A stretch of 39,280 nucleotides of DNA from Alteromonadaceae bacterium (GTDB lineage Bacteria; Pseudomonadota; Gammaproteobacteria; Pseudomonadales; Oleiphilaceae): contig JABXHG010000004.1 in NCBI GenBank assembly GCA_013393545.1, positions 1 to 39,280 of the forward strand, written 5' to 3'. Position 1 is the stretch's first letter; each line of letters opens with the position of its first letter. The position numbers and the translations under genes are program-made. Under the pieces are notes generated by a model, which was not told the DNA's origin, ran no database searches, and worked only from the letters and a program-made list of their open reading frames with translations. Shown in pieces: positions 27,001 through 33,687 of the stretch.

Positions 27001-28380
27001 TTCCGCCATGGCCGTCAGTGCGTCGGCGCTGCGTGCGGACAGTACCAGCGGGAGCCTGCCGGTTCGCTCTGGCGGTTTTGCCGGTGCGGCTTGGGTTGCG
27101 GGCTCCGGCGGGCTTTGCAGGATAACGTGGCCGTTCGCGCCACCAAAGCCGAACGAATTCACGCCAATGGTGAGCTGGCCGGTTGCCGGCAGTTGACAGG
27201 TTTCGGTGACAACGTCCAGGTTCCACTCATCAAACGGGATGTTCGGGTTTGGCTCGTTCAAGCGGATGGTGGCCGGCAGCTGGCGATGTTCAATGGAGAG
27301 CAATGCCTTGGCCAGGCCGGCAACCCCGGAGGCGGTTTCCAGGTGGCCAAGATTGCTTTTTACCGAGCCAATTTTCAGGGGCTTGCTGCGCTTGAGGCCC
27401 AATGCCTGGCTGATGGCCCGGGCTTCTATGGGGTCTCCCACGGGTGTGCCGGTGCCATGGGCTTCAAGATAATCCATCTGGTCTGGCTTGAGGCCGGCGC
27501 GTTCGCAGGCCTGGCTCATCAGGGCGGTTTGGGCGTCGGCACTGGGCACGGTGAGGCCGGTTTTGTAACCATCGGTGTTAACAGCGGAAGCTGCCACTAC
27601 GGCCTTGATGGGGTCGCCATCGGCCACGGCCTTGTCGTAGTCCTTCAGCAGAAACACGCCGCCGCCCTCGGAGCGCGCATAACCGTTGCCGTCTGCATCA
27701 AATACCTTACAACGGCCTTCCGGCGAGAGCATGGTGGCTTTGGAAAAGACCATGAAGCCGAAAGGGTGCAGGTGCAGGCTGATGCCGCCCGTGAGGGCCT
27801 GATCGGTCTCACCGCTCAGGATGGACTGGCAAGCCTGGTGGAAGGCCATCATGGAGGATGAGCAGGCGGTGTCCATGGACACGCTGGGGCCTTTCAGGTC
27901 GAACAGGTACGAAATCCGGTTCGAAGCGATGCTGGAGGCCGTGCCGGTGCCGGTGTTGGCATCAATGGCGGCGAAGTCATCGGCAAAGCGGTAAGCGTAA
28001 TCGACGCTGGCGATGCCAATGAAGACACCGGTGTTGGTGCCGCACAACGTGGACGGTGGGATGCAGGCACGCTCCATGGCTTCCCAGCTCATTTCCAGAA
28101 GCAGGCGCTGCTGTGGGTCCATGTGGCTGACTTCGCGGGGGGAGAGGCCGAAAAACGCCGCATCGAAGCCGCTCACATCGCCCAGGGAGCCCGCCCTGAA
28201 TGTGCAGCTGGTGCCTGGGTGTTTCTGGCCTGGGTGTTGCCAGGCTTCCTTGCTCCAGCGGTCGTCGGCCACTTCCGTGACCAGATCACGCTGTTCGAGC
28301 AGTGCTTGCCAGAGTTCGTCTGTGTTGTCGCAGCCGGGTAGACGCAGGGAGTATCCGACAACGGCAATAGGCTTTTGCAT
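21058..28380 (-). CDS. rkpA: Fully reducing iterative type I polyketide/fatty acid synthase (RkpA-type)
   Basis: A single 2440-residue module. The KS (1-425) has Cys173 in DTACSSS, His308 and His346. The AT (530-835) has Ser623 in GHSVGE and a YAFH motif at about 724-727, suggesting malonyl use. The DH (895-1180) has His924 in HEVGDAVVFP and Asp1099 in HPGILD. A methyltransferase-like region (1290-1500) lacks a glycine-rich SAM motif and looks inactive. A structural pseudo-KR (1515-1680) precedes the ER (1710-2030; HGAAGGVG at 1855-1862). The KR (2060-2270) has TGGLGGFG and Tyr2208, and the ACP (2340-2410) has Ser2371 in GFDSLMG. There is no thioesterase, so release probably needs the adjacent alpha-oxoamine synthase. 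The expected product is a saturated long acyl chain for the capsule lipid anchor. Its place in a capsule operon matches rhizobial rkpA rather than a secondary-metabolite or PUFA cluster. Confidence 0.92.
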   Translation of the reverse strand: MQKPIAVVGYSLRLPGCDNTDELWQALLEQRDLVTEVADDRWSKEAWQHPGQKHPGTSCTFRAGSLGDVSGFDAAFFGLSPREVSHMDPQQRLLLEMSWEAMERACIPPSTLCGTNTGVFIGIASVDYAYRFADDFAAIDANTGTGTASSIASNRISYLFDLKGPSVSMDTACSSSMMAFHQACQSILSGETDQALTGGISLHLHPFGFMVFSKATMLSPEGRCKVFDADGNGYARSEGGGVFLLKDYDKAVADGDPIKAVVAASAVNTDGYKTGLTVPSADAQTALMSQACERAGLKPDQMDYLEAHGTGTPVGDPIEARAISQALGLKRSKPLKIGSVKSNLGHLETASGVAGLAKALLSIEHRQLPATIRLNEPNPNIPFDEWNLDVVTETCQLPATGQLTIGVNSFGFGGANGHVILQSPPEPATQAAPAKPPERTGRLPLVLSARSADALTAMAERTAAHIRQRPEPDLYNLCWSARYRREQHSQALLAWVQSPEQAAEALEHFAAGEEPDNVFTGTHQPQTEGSVWVYSGNGCQWAGMGLKLLAESELVRGVVAEINTLIKQHTDDCDLEQLLGQPQPEDCYAATELAQPALFALQVATTRYLWAQGLEPAAVTGHSVGEVAAAWASGALTLEQATRVICLRSYYQGQTAGTGGMTAVATSAENLQTILNAQQCENVALAGINSPKGLTVAGPENALSQLENELQAQGIRFKRLNLNYAFHSPCMDMIEAGLKDALADLAPVQTRIPFVSTVTGKPLDGTELNAKYWWLNIRRPVLFESAIEHCLDAGHRTFLEIGAHPVLRNYINDCLRASETQGQVIATLAREQDSRHELQRATAQLMLSGASFDESRWFPVQGEVVPLPTYPWQRQRYWKPESTESLGLLNRYYCHSLLGYALAQHPGCWEAQLDTGRVPWLADHEVGDAVVFPGAGFAEITLAAAEQQLQGQGDTPQPENTAVIDIEQLEILSPLLLEENQSKVVRTRLNEANGDIQINARAHAQKDSDWQQHLKARWFAGSAGSLLARTAEPLPERKPDFTREQHLAAASRIGLDYGPAFQAMTEGWIEGQTVIARCQPSERIEQTLKGQLLHPGILDTAFQLFIPLLAQEQPASSHGYVPVQIGRLQFSRAHSGQAPAQIRVELKRRTPHSLLAEVELFDAEGRAMAVLTDVRFKAVALRKQQARPIALLDMPLQARPLPGAPSVLDSEALLKALQPWWNNQADDPMATEFEPLLDTLALAALNDTLSQRPVTLSQLGDEQKRWAENATDQGILTENENGQLQVAEPPEVGLPTVWELLLQEFPGALVPTHAIGRFGLHLADWLGHTGELPLINEQTWRSIYQARQNPSRMAAMRHELAEQLATQRASLAPGETLDMLEISAADADQWPPIPQKGTPQKTDLAIVHLDALRPSTLRQLLQQIRSALRADGLLLLMGQPHAAWLEQLMANQPELAGQEGNLQPDARAWCQLIEELGFERSEITQDSEQPGSAFLISARQPAKNASQIPESDTQTLIWADSQSERVAKNLAENLKQNASEHCPEPKTLGSLQELKAWATENHEQPARLILLNDTWAEDARAMATRRCAQLRDVISALETTNPNIRCSIITAGVNGVENSANTIAQAAVWGFTRTLMNETEVPLQLIDLPANPEQAPVAALAEAIGSEEGEDEQHLTTNGKRFVPRLREMENSAEHSGEHQVRSPQQALTLGFDQPGQLRNLRWQSRELPLPEEQQVVVEVKATGLNFRDVMYTLGLLSDEAIENGFSGPTLGLEFAGVVTAVGTGVNDFRPGDKVVGFGPSSFSTQVIAGSETLAHLPGEIGFEAAATIPTTFFTVYYSLKHLARLQPGERVLIHGAAGGVGLAAIQIARLMGAEIFATVGSPAKRDMVRLLGVEAIYDSRSHTFGEEIMEDTGGEGVDVVLNSLAGEAINQNFRVLRPFGRFLELGKRDFYENTAIGLRPFRNNISYFGVDSDQLMKVQPALTQTLFREMMSLFEQGELYPLPYTAFPATQVVEAFRYMQQARQIGKVVVNYPQPPQAQAVQGENTTSPQTELTLPADKTFLVTGGLGGFGLRTAQWLVQKGARHLALVSRRGKAEGEDAIAIEQLAEQGVSVQAYACDVSNREQLAQTLGQIKQQQPPLGGVVHAAAVFADALVQNLTNEQIEQVLAAKAFGAQYLHELTAQQELELFVLFSSATTLFGNPGQANYVGANLALEALTQLRRAQGQTATCVRWGAIDDAGYLARNTQIKQALQSRMGGNALTADKALAVLEQMLVNNQPLLGVMEFDWPALARFLPKAGAPRYQLIASQHQGSDHDNSSDDLLAELLAMAPEARGERITEELTHSLGQILMLPAEQIDPAQSLYDLGFDSLMGVELITDIEERFGVQLPAMAISESPSISKLTDKLLERIENREEQSDDVSPAQLAAQHGVSEHEVNNA

Positions 28381-28389
28381 AAAGTGTGT

Positions 28390-29895
28390 TCAGTCCTGAA
28401 TAAGGGTGGTCAGCCAGTGTTTTGCCAGGCCATGTGCCGGCAATGGTTGCTGATTGGCGGTGTCGCCTGCCCTGGTATTTTTTGATGTTTCAGTTGTCCA
28501 GATCAACCACGGCGTTGTGGGAGCCGGTTCTCCATGATCACGGTAGACATCGGCCATGATCGGCACGTGGTCACCATACCAGCATAGTGAGCCGCTGCGA
28601 TTGGCGGCTTCTAGTGCGTTGGTTGTTTGTTTGAGCATTTGATCTGCGTTTTCAAGGTGCCGCAGGTACACGCTTAAATCGCTCACGGCCCCGCCGGGTG
28701 GGCGAGTATACCTTTTTTTGCCCGCATCTGGCTCTGGCTGCTCCAGATGCAGGGGGCCGTGATTTTCCATGGTGATGGCAAAAATGAAAACCGGCTTGTC
28801 GGTGTTTTCCAGATAATCGCGTATTTTGTTGCCAACGGCCTGATCACCGATATATTGGCCGCACCGGTCGGATTCGCTGAATGCCGCGATATCGATGAAG
28901 TGGTCAAACCCCAGCGCCGGCATGATTCGGTGACGAAAATAAAAACTGGCCGGATACGGGTGTATGCAAACCGTTTCATAGCCTTGCGCGCGTAGATGCG
29001 AGGCCAGGGAACTTGTAGGTTGTTTTGCCAGCCTTCGGTAGGGATTGTACTGGTGAATACCCAGCGCGCCCGGGGACAATCCGGCCAGCACGGCGGCTTC
29101 GGTGCGAACGGTGTTGGCCCCCCAGGCTGGGACGTCCAGCTGGCCGCTGTTGGCCGCCTGTTTTTTGTGTTCATCCCAGTTTGTCAGCACCGATGGTTCA
29201 ATAAACGAATAACAGGAGCGCGGATCAAAAAACGATTCGCTTTGTACCAGCACCAGATTGGGTTTGGGTTTACCGGGTGCAAATTCCGGCCAGTTGTCGG
29301 CGGGCTTCGGCATGGTTCGCTTGCGCGCTTGCCAGTATTCGGCCAGATGGCTGTGCAACAGTGCGATCAGGCCGGTTTGCCGCATGTCTTTTGTGGGGTC
29401 CAGTGTAAGTTCTGGCCGAATGCGCCAGGCGGCAAGGCTGGCCAGTATGCCGGTTGCCAGGCTGGCAACCGGCAGCAGCAAGCCGTCGCCGCTTTGGTGA
29501 AGCGGTGTTTCAAGCCAGAGGAATGCACCGATTGCGACGGCACCAGCCGCCAGCAATGCCACTGTTTTTGCCACTCCGAAAAACGGAACGTAAAGCTGTG
29601 GATGGCGCAGAGCGTCTGTGAAGTATTCGAAGTCCTGAAGAATGAATGGCTCTTTCAGGGCGGCAAACTTGGCGTGGTTCACCGCCAGCAAAACGCCATG
29701 CCAGACCACCACAAATGCCATGGAGAAATACGGCCGCTGGCTGAGCAGGCAAACCAGGCCGAACAGAACCAGCCACCAACCGGAACCGGCCAAAAGCGCG
29801 TAAAGCCCCGGTAATCGTGGGCGCTGCCCGGTAGGGTTTACCAGAATGCTGATAAGCAGGGACAGCAAAAGCCCTGTGAATACGGCGACCAGCAT
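28390..29895 (-). CDS. Membrane LtaS/sulfatase-superfamily phospho-transferase (RkpI-like)
   Basis: A 501-residue inner membrane protein with about four to five N-terminal membrane helices (1-160) and a periplasmic alkaline phosphatase/sulfatase-fold domain. Candidate active-site residues match lipoteichoic acid synthase-type enzymes: Glu220 in VQSESF, nucleophile Thr262 in GANTVRTE, His379 in MENHGP and Asp442-His443 in YGDHVP. Such enzymes move phosphoglycerol or phosphoethanolamine from phospholipids to glycans or lipids. Lying between the PKS and SDR genes, it may add a phospho-headgroup to the capsule lipid or capsule. The substrate is unknown, and the RkpI correspondence is by position and type. 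Confidence 0.8.
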   Translation of the reverse strand: MLVAVFTGLLLSLLISILVNPTGQRPRLPGLYALLAGSGWWLVLFGLVCLLSQRPYFSMAFVVVWHGVLLAVNHAKFAALKEPFILQDFEYFTDALRHPQLYVPFFGVAKTVALLAAGAVAIGAFLWLETPLHQSGDGLLLPVASLATGILASLAAWRIRPELTLDPTKDMRQTGLIALLHSHLAEYWQARKRTMPKPADNWPEFAPGKPKPNLVLVQSESFFDPRSCYSFIEPSVLTNWDEHKKQAANSGQLDVPAWGANTVRTEAAVLAGLSPGALGIHQYNPYRRLAKQPTSSLASHLRAQGYETVCIHPYPASFYFRHRIMPALGFDHFIDIAAFSESDRCGQYIGDQAVGNKIRDYLENTDKPVFIFAITMENHGPLHLEQPEPDAGKKRYTRPPGGAVSDLSVYLRHLENADQMLKQTTNALEAANRSGSLCWYGDHVPIMADVYRDHGEPAPTTPWLIWTTETSKNTRAGDTANQQPLPAHGLAKHWLTTLIQD

Positions 29896-29899
29896 CTGC

Positions 29900-30673
29900 T
29901 TAATCCCCGTAACCGAACAGGCGCACCAGCCTGTGGGAAAGCCCGGCAGGCAAAACCGCCAGCCACCAGCAACCCCAGTTTAACGGAAATGGAAAGCTGA
30001 CTCTGGCGCGCCTGGCAGCAACCTTTTTGGCAATCATGCGGGCGGCTTTTTCCGGCTGCCAGAGAAACGGCTTGGGGCCGGGCATGGCCTGGCACATGGC
30101 GGAGTTAACGTAACCGGGCATGACCACGGTAACCGAAGCGCCCGACCCTTCCAGCCAGCCTCTTATTCCCTCGCCATAGGCTTTCACGGCGGCCTTGCTG
30201 GCACTGTAAGCCGGGGTTACCGGCAAACCGAACCAGCCTGCCAGCGAGCTGATGAGTACCAGTTGTCCTCTGCCCTGCCCGCGCATGGCCTGGGCCATGC
30301 GGTGAGCAAGATACAGTGTGGAGCGCACGTTCAGTTCCAGTAGTTGCTCGGTGGCCTCCCAGTTTTCACCTTGCTGTTGCGGGCCGGTGTCGGTATTCAT
30401 GCCGGCGTTGGCGAAGACCAGATCCGGCGTGGAGCAAGCCAGTAGGCTGTCCAACCAGCCGGTGAGCAAGCTTCTGTTCGCCAGATCCAGCGATGTGTCG
30501 CTGACCTGGGCGCCAGCAGCCCGGCACGCTTGTGCCACCTGGTTGAGCTTCTTGCTGTCTCTGCCTTGCAGGATTAGGTGCACCCCGGGGCTGGCGTAAT
30601 GCCTTGCCAGCGCGCCCCCGATGGCCCCGGTGGCGCCCGTAACAAGGATGGTGAACGGCGTTTCGTCGGTCAT
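29900..30673 (-). CDS. rkpH: Short-chain dehydrogenase/reductase (RkpH-like ketoreductase)
   Basis: A classical SDR of 257 residues with the nucleotide motif TGATGAIGG (about 13-21), a FANAG motif and the catalytic Ser in LISSLAGW, followed by YSASK (Tyr and Lys). I use the ATG at 30673, which overlaps the kpsS stop (ATGA), instead of a longer frame that would intrude 52 nt into kpsS. A hydrophobic C-terminus (NWGCWWLAVLPAG) suggests membrane association, like 3-ketosphinganine reductases. In context it could reduce the amino-ketone made by the alpha-oxoamine synthase to an amino alcohol; this is inferred. Confidence 0.85.
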   Translation of the reverse strand: MTDETPFTILVTGATGAIGGALARHYASPGVHLILQGRDSKKLNQVAQACRAAGAQVSDTSLDLANRSLLTGWLDSLLACSTPDLVFANAGMNTDTGPQQQGENWEATEQLLELNVRSTLYLAHRMAQAMRGQGRGQLVLISSLAGWFGLPVTPAYSASKAAVKAYGEGIRGWLEGSGASVTVVMPGYVNSAMCQAMPGPKPFLWQPEKAARMIAKKVAARRARVSFPFPLNWGCWWLAVLPAGLSHRLVRLFGYGD

Positions 30674-31944
30674 GGCGGGCAGGTTTCCAGCAGGTAGCCA
30701 AGCGGAGATTGCTGGCTGCACAGAATGTCGGCCGCATTTTCGGCGGCCAGGCTAATGCCATGGTGACAATAAAAACCACCGTTTACCTGGGTGGCAAACA
30801 GGACCACGTCGCGGAATGCCTGAAACAGGTTTTGGTCCGGGTGCATGGGGTTTTGCCAAAAATCATCCATGTCACTTTGGTCAGTCAGGCCCGGCAGGTT
30901 GTAGATGGGGTCGCTCAGGCACAGCGTTGGACAACGGTTTTCAAGCGCGGTGATGCCCACGGTGCTGTTGACGGTTACCGTGCCGGCGGCCGAGCGGAGG
31001 GACTGCTCCAGATCACCGGTTTCGATGTATTCAACTCTACCTGCAAGGTTGAAGTGCTTTGTCAGCTTTTTAATCAGCCGTGGGTAGTTCACCAATCCCA
31101 TGTCCAGGGGATGATTTTTTATCAGAATACGTGCCGTGGCTGGCGCGTGTTTTGCGAATGAAGCCAGCACGTATTCGATCACTTCCTGCATGTTGTCAAA
31201 GCGGGAGTGATGATGAATCTGTGCGTCTGTGTTGAGCTGCAGCGGCAACAGGAAGAACGGGTGTCGGCTTGCCTCTTCACACAGGCGGTTGATCAATTGT
31301 GTGTCTCGTTTGCGCCACAGCGGCAGTCTGGCAAAACGCGCCATGTAACCGGCATACACCACTGGTGCGGTGATGGACGCGTGATTCCTGTAACGGGGAT
31401 TGAGTAACGGATTGAGCGCCCCCACCACGTGGTACAGCACATCGTACCCTGCCCGTTTTCGGAACGCGGAGTGAAATTGTTCCGGGGTTTGCGTGGGCTG
31501 CTTGTCAATCAGCTGCGCTGCTGCACGGAACCAGCCGGGATCACGGGGCAACAGAGAGTGGCCGTTGACGCCTTCACGCTCAAGCGTGACCCAGAATGGC
31601 CGGAAGTATCCTTCTTCAAAAACGTGTGTGCGAACCCCAAATCTTTCCGCTTTTTCGACGGCGGCCCGATGAATGGGCCGGCGGTCGCCAAACAGGATCT
31701 GATCGGTTATTCCATGGCGTTGCCATATGTGTTCCAGAAAAGCCGGTAATTGCCTGGTGTCGTCGCGAAAATGCGTACGGTTTTTGCGCGGGAACCAGAA
31801 GGCGAGATCACCGGCGCTGAAGTTTACCTTGTGTACCTTGTGGCCACTACATTCCAGAGCGTCTGCCAGGCGCGCGAAAAAGGGCGACGAAACGCCCTGC
31901 AGCAACAAAAAAGAGAGCGGTTTTGAAGAAGGCTTTAAAGGCAC
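30670..31944 (-). CDS. kpsS: Capsule linker Kdo transferase (KpsS/RkpJ-like)
   Basis: KpsS-family proteins start the poly-Kdo linker on the lipid anchor of ABC-exported capsules. The protein has 424 residues from GTG 31944. It shows the family N-terminus LLLQGVSSPFFARL, then VNFSAGDLAFW, LFGDRRPIH and VFEEGYFRPFWVTLEREGVN, and later IKNHPLD and TVNSTVGITALE. I prefer GTG 31944, with GGTGGGG 7 nt upstream, over an ATG at 31986 that lacks a Shine-Dalgarno and whose extra residues would be coded by the ops/JUMPstart element. It is the first gene of the operon. KpsC is not in the window. Confidence 0.85.
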   Translation of the reverse strand: MPLKPSSKPLSFLLLQGVSSPFFARLADALECSGHKVHKVNFSAGDLAFWFPRKNRTHFRDDTRQLPAFLEHIWQRHGITDQILFGDRRPIHRAAVEKAERFGVRTHVFEEGYFRPFWVTLEREGVNGHSLLPRDPGWFRAAAQLIDKQPTQTPEQFHSAFRKRAGYDVLYHVVGALNPLLNPRYRNHASITAPVVYAGYMARFARLPLWRKRDTQLINRLCEEASRHPFFLLPLQLNTDAQIHHHSRFDNMQEVIEYVLASFAKHAPATARILIKNHPLDMGLVNYPRLIKKLTKHFNLAGRVEYIETGDLEQSLRSAAGTVTVNSTVGITALENRCPTLCLSDPIYNLPGLTDQSDMDDFWQNPMHPDQNLFQAFRDVVLFATQVNGGFYCHHGISLAAENAADILCSQQSPLGYLLETCPP

Positions 31945-31975
31945 GCTACCGCCCCACCGACCAGCACCCAGCGTA
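31942..31975 (-). promoter_or_regulatory. RfaH ops / JUMPstart-like element
   Basis: The minus strand contains the exact 12-nt ops core GGCGGTAGCGTG (31953 to 31942), preceded by a GTGCTGGT stretch resembling the upstream half of JUMPstart and followed by CCTTT. In enterobacteria this site makes RNA polymerase pause and recruits RfaH, which suppresses termination in long capsule, LPS and hemolysin operons. Here it lies about 90 nt after the promoter and overlaps the GTG start codon of kpsS. An operon of about 31 kb fits such control. Confidence 0.8.
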
Positions 31976-32045
31976 TTAAGGACCATAAATTTCGTCGTGT
32001 TTTCTTCATGCAGCCGGGTATGAATAATGGAACAACTGTGGCGAG

Positions 32046-32073
32046 AGTATACGGATCAGCTTCAGGCAAGCAA
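32046..32073 (-). promoter_or_regulatory. Sigma70-like promoter of the capsule operon
   Basis: Minus strand TTGCTT (32073-32068), a 16-nt spacer, and TATACT (32051-32046, five of six matches to the -10 consensus). It sits in the AT-rich 228-nt region between the DUF2252 gene and kpsS. Initiation near 32039 would give a leader of about 95 nt that includes the ops element. Confidence 0.5.
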
Positions 32074-32172
32074 CCTAAAAGATCTATAAGCCCTTATATT
32101 TCAGTAACTTAAATTTGTAACACTTCGTTAACACGGCTATCAGGCAGATGTTTTGCTTGTTTTTTGCCCGGT

Positions 32173-33483
32173 TTATCCGGGCGCGCTTATGAAAAAGTCC
32201 ACATAATCCTGATAGTCCCGCTCCACGCACTCACTGTAATGCACGGCAATGGCTTGAATCAGCCGCACAAACTCCTCCTCGCGCTTGAAGGTCAGACGGG
32301 CGAGGGTCTCTTCGAACAGGAAGGCGTTTTCAGGGTTCAGGCACCGGCTGGCGCGCTTGTGCTCGGTGGCCAGCACTTCCCCCCAGGTGGCAGCCATTTT
32401 TTTCAACTGGCTTTTCTTGGTGATCCGGGTGGTGTCGAAATCGTCCTTGAACGGTGAACGTTCACGCACGGAGAAGATTTTTCCGTCCAGCTCCAGCCAG
32501 CCCAGGTACTGGTCCGGGTGTTCGGCCAGGGCACGAAATGCTGCGGCGTGCCGCTCGCCCTCGTTCGGGTAGGCATTCTGGTAGGCTTCACGCTCTTCTT
32601 CGGACATGGCCAGCAACAAGGCGGGACCGCCCTGCTCTTTGATGTCCAGAATGATGTCGTCTTCGCCGTCGCTGTCTTCGCCTTCAATCAGGGCGTAGTA
32701 GCGGTCAGTACCCAGCGAGCCGGTGCCGGCGCTCAGGCGGCGGGCCACGTCCTTGAGCTGGAAAAAGCCGTTATCATTCTCTTCACGGGCGGCCCGGTAA
32801 GTATCAAAGGCTTCAATAAAGCGTTTGCGGCCCAGGGGCGACAGCCGGCGCAATTTGGGCGAACTGGTGTCGAAGACCCGCTTGCCGTTTTTCTGCAGGC
32901 GCGTCCATTTGTCCAGCATTTTGCCCCGGCCTTTCTTTTTGTCGACTTTCTTGAGGAATTTCTTCAGGGGCTTGTCGGCGGTTTTGCGGGTGAAGTGTAT
33001 TTCTTCTTCCAGGTCATTTTCCTGGTAAGTGGTGGCCAGGGACAGATAGGCCTCTGCCAGTGCTTCCAGCGCATCCAGGCAATCGTCGTCATCAAAACGA
33101 CCGTTGGCGCGGGTGTCCAGCACCAGGCTGACGGCCAGGCGCCAGAGATCGTATTGGTAGTCGCTGACCACGGCATCGTCGAAATCGTCCAGGCCGTAAA
33201 TCACATCGCCGTCATGGTTGGCGAAGGCGCCGAAGTTATACACATGGGCATCGCCCTGTATCCAGGTCTGGCTACCCGGCACCCCTCCAAACAGGGAAAA
33301 ACGCCAGTCGTTGAACATGTCCTGCCAAAACAGGTGGCTGGTTCCCCGGAAAAAGCGATACGGAGACTCTGCCATGATGTCGTATTTCTGCTGCCGGTCT
33401 GCGGCGGACAGGTCACGGTTATTGTTTTCGATGGCACGAACAATCTGGTGCCGGCGGTTGTGAAGGGTCAGGTCTTTGATCAT
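32173..33483 (-). CDS. DUF2252 family protein
   Basis: A 436-residue protein of the DUF2252 family, whose function is unknown. Recognisable features are MAESPYRFFRGTSHLFWQD near residues 35-55, the conserved IQGDAHVYNFG motif, and YGLDDFDDAVVSDYQYDLWRL. The Asp/His-rich motifs recall phosphotransferase or kinase-like folds, but I make no activity claim. It starts 12 nt after the small DUF2897 gene and is probably cotranscribed with it. Its TAA stop lies in the loop of a short GCCCGG/CCGGGC hairpin. It is probably unrelated to the capsule operon that follows. Confidence 0.85.
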   Translation of the reverse strand: MIKDLTLHNRRHQIVRAIENNNRDLSAADRQQKYDIMAESPYRFFRGTSHLFWQDMFNDWRFSLFGGVPGSQTWIQGDAHVYNFGAFANHDGDVIYGLDDFDDAVVSDYQYDLWRLAVSLVLDTRANGRFDDDDCLDALEALAEAYLSLATTYQENDLEEEIHFTRKTADKPLKKFLKKVDKKKGRGKMLDKWTRLQKNGKRVFDTSSPKLRRLSPLGRKRFIEAFDTYRAAREENDNGFFQLKDVARRLSAGTGSLGTDRYYALIEGEDSDGEDDIILDIKEQGGPALLLAMSEEEREAYQNAYPNEGERHAAAFRALAEHPDQYLGWLELDGKIFSVRERSPFKDDFDTTRITKKSQLKKMAATWGEVLATEHKRASRCLNPENAFLFEETLARLTFKREEEFVRLIQAIAVHYSECVERDYQDYVDFFISAPG

Positions 33484-33495
33484 GGGAGCTCCATT

Positions 33496-33672
33496 TCACT
33501 CTTTATCGCGTTTTTCCCGCTCGTCTTCTAGCTCAGCCTGTGCCTTGCGCTCTCGGATTTTCTCGAGTTTATCGTCGGGGATTTTGGTGTTGGCGTTGTC
33601 TCTTAACAGCAACAGGCTGCCGACAATCATTGCCAAGGCGCCCAGAATAAACAGCCATCCGATCAAGGGCAT
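33496..33672 (-). CDS. Small DUF2897-like membrane protein
   Basis: A 58-residue frame starting MPLIGWLFILGALAMIVGSL, with an AAAGGAG Shine-Dalgarno upstream. It has one N-terminal membrane helix (about 3-23) and a highly charged cytoplasmic tail (KLEKIRERKAQAELEDERE). This layout matches DUF2897 proteins of gammaproteobacteria, whose role is unknown. It fills the space between the ROK kinase and DUF2252 genes with no room for a separate promoter. Confidence 0.8.
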   Translation of the reverse strand: MPLIGWLFILGALAMIVGSLLLLRDNANTKIPDDKLEKIRERKAQAELEDEREKRDKE

Positions 33673-33687
33673 GGCGCATCTCCTTTA

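Noticed and set aside
21058..28380. PUFA synthase or a secondary-metabolite PKS cluster
   Set aside because: Only one ACP and one KS are present, with no tandem ACPs, chain-length factor, phosphopantetheinyl transferase or tailoring genes; the context is capsule export.
32163..32185. GCCCGG/CCGGGC hairpin after the DUF2252 gene as a terminator
   Set aside because: The stem is short, overlaps the stop codon and is followed by an A-run, not a T-run, in the direction of transcription; the T-run is on the wrong side for either strand.
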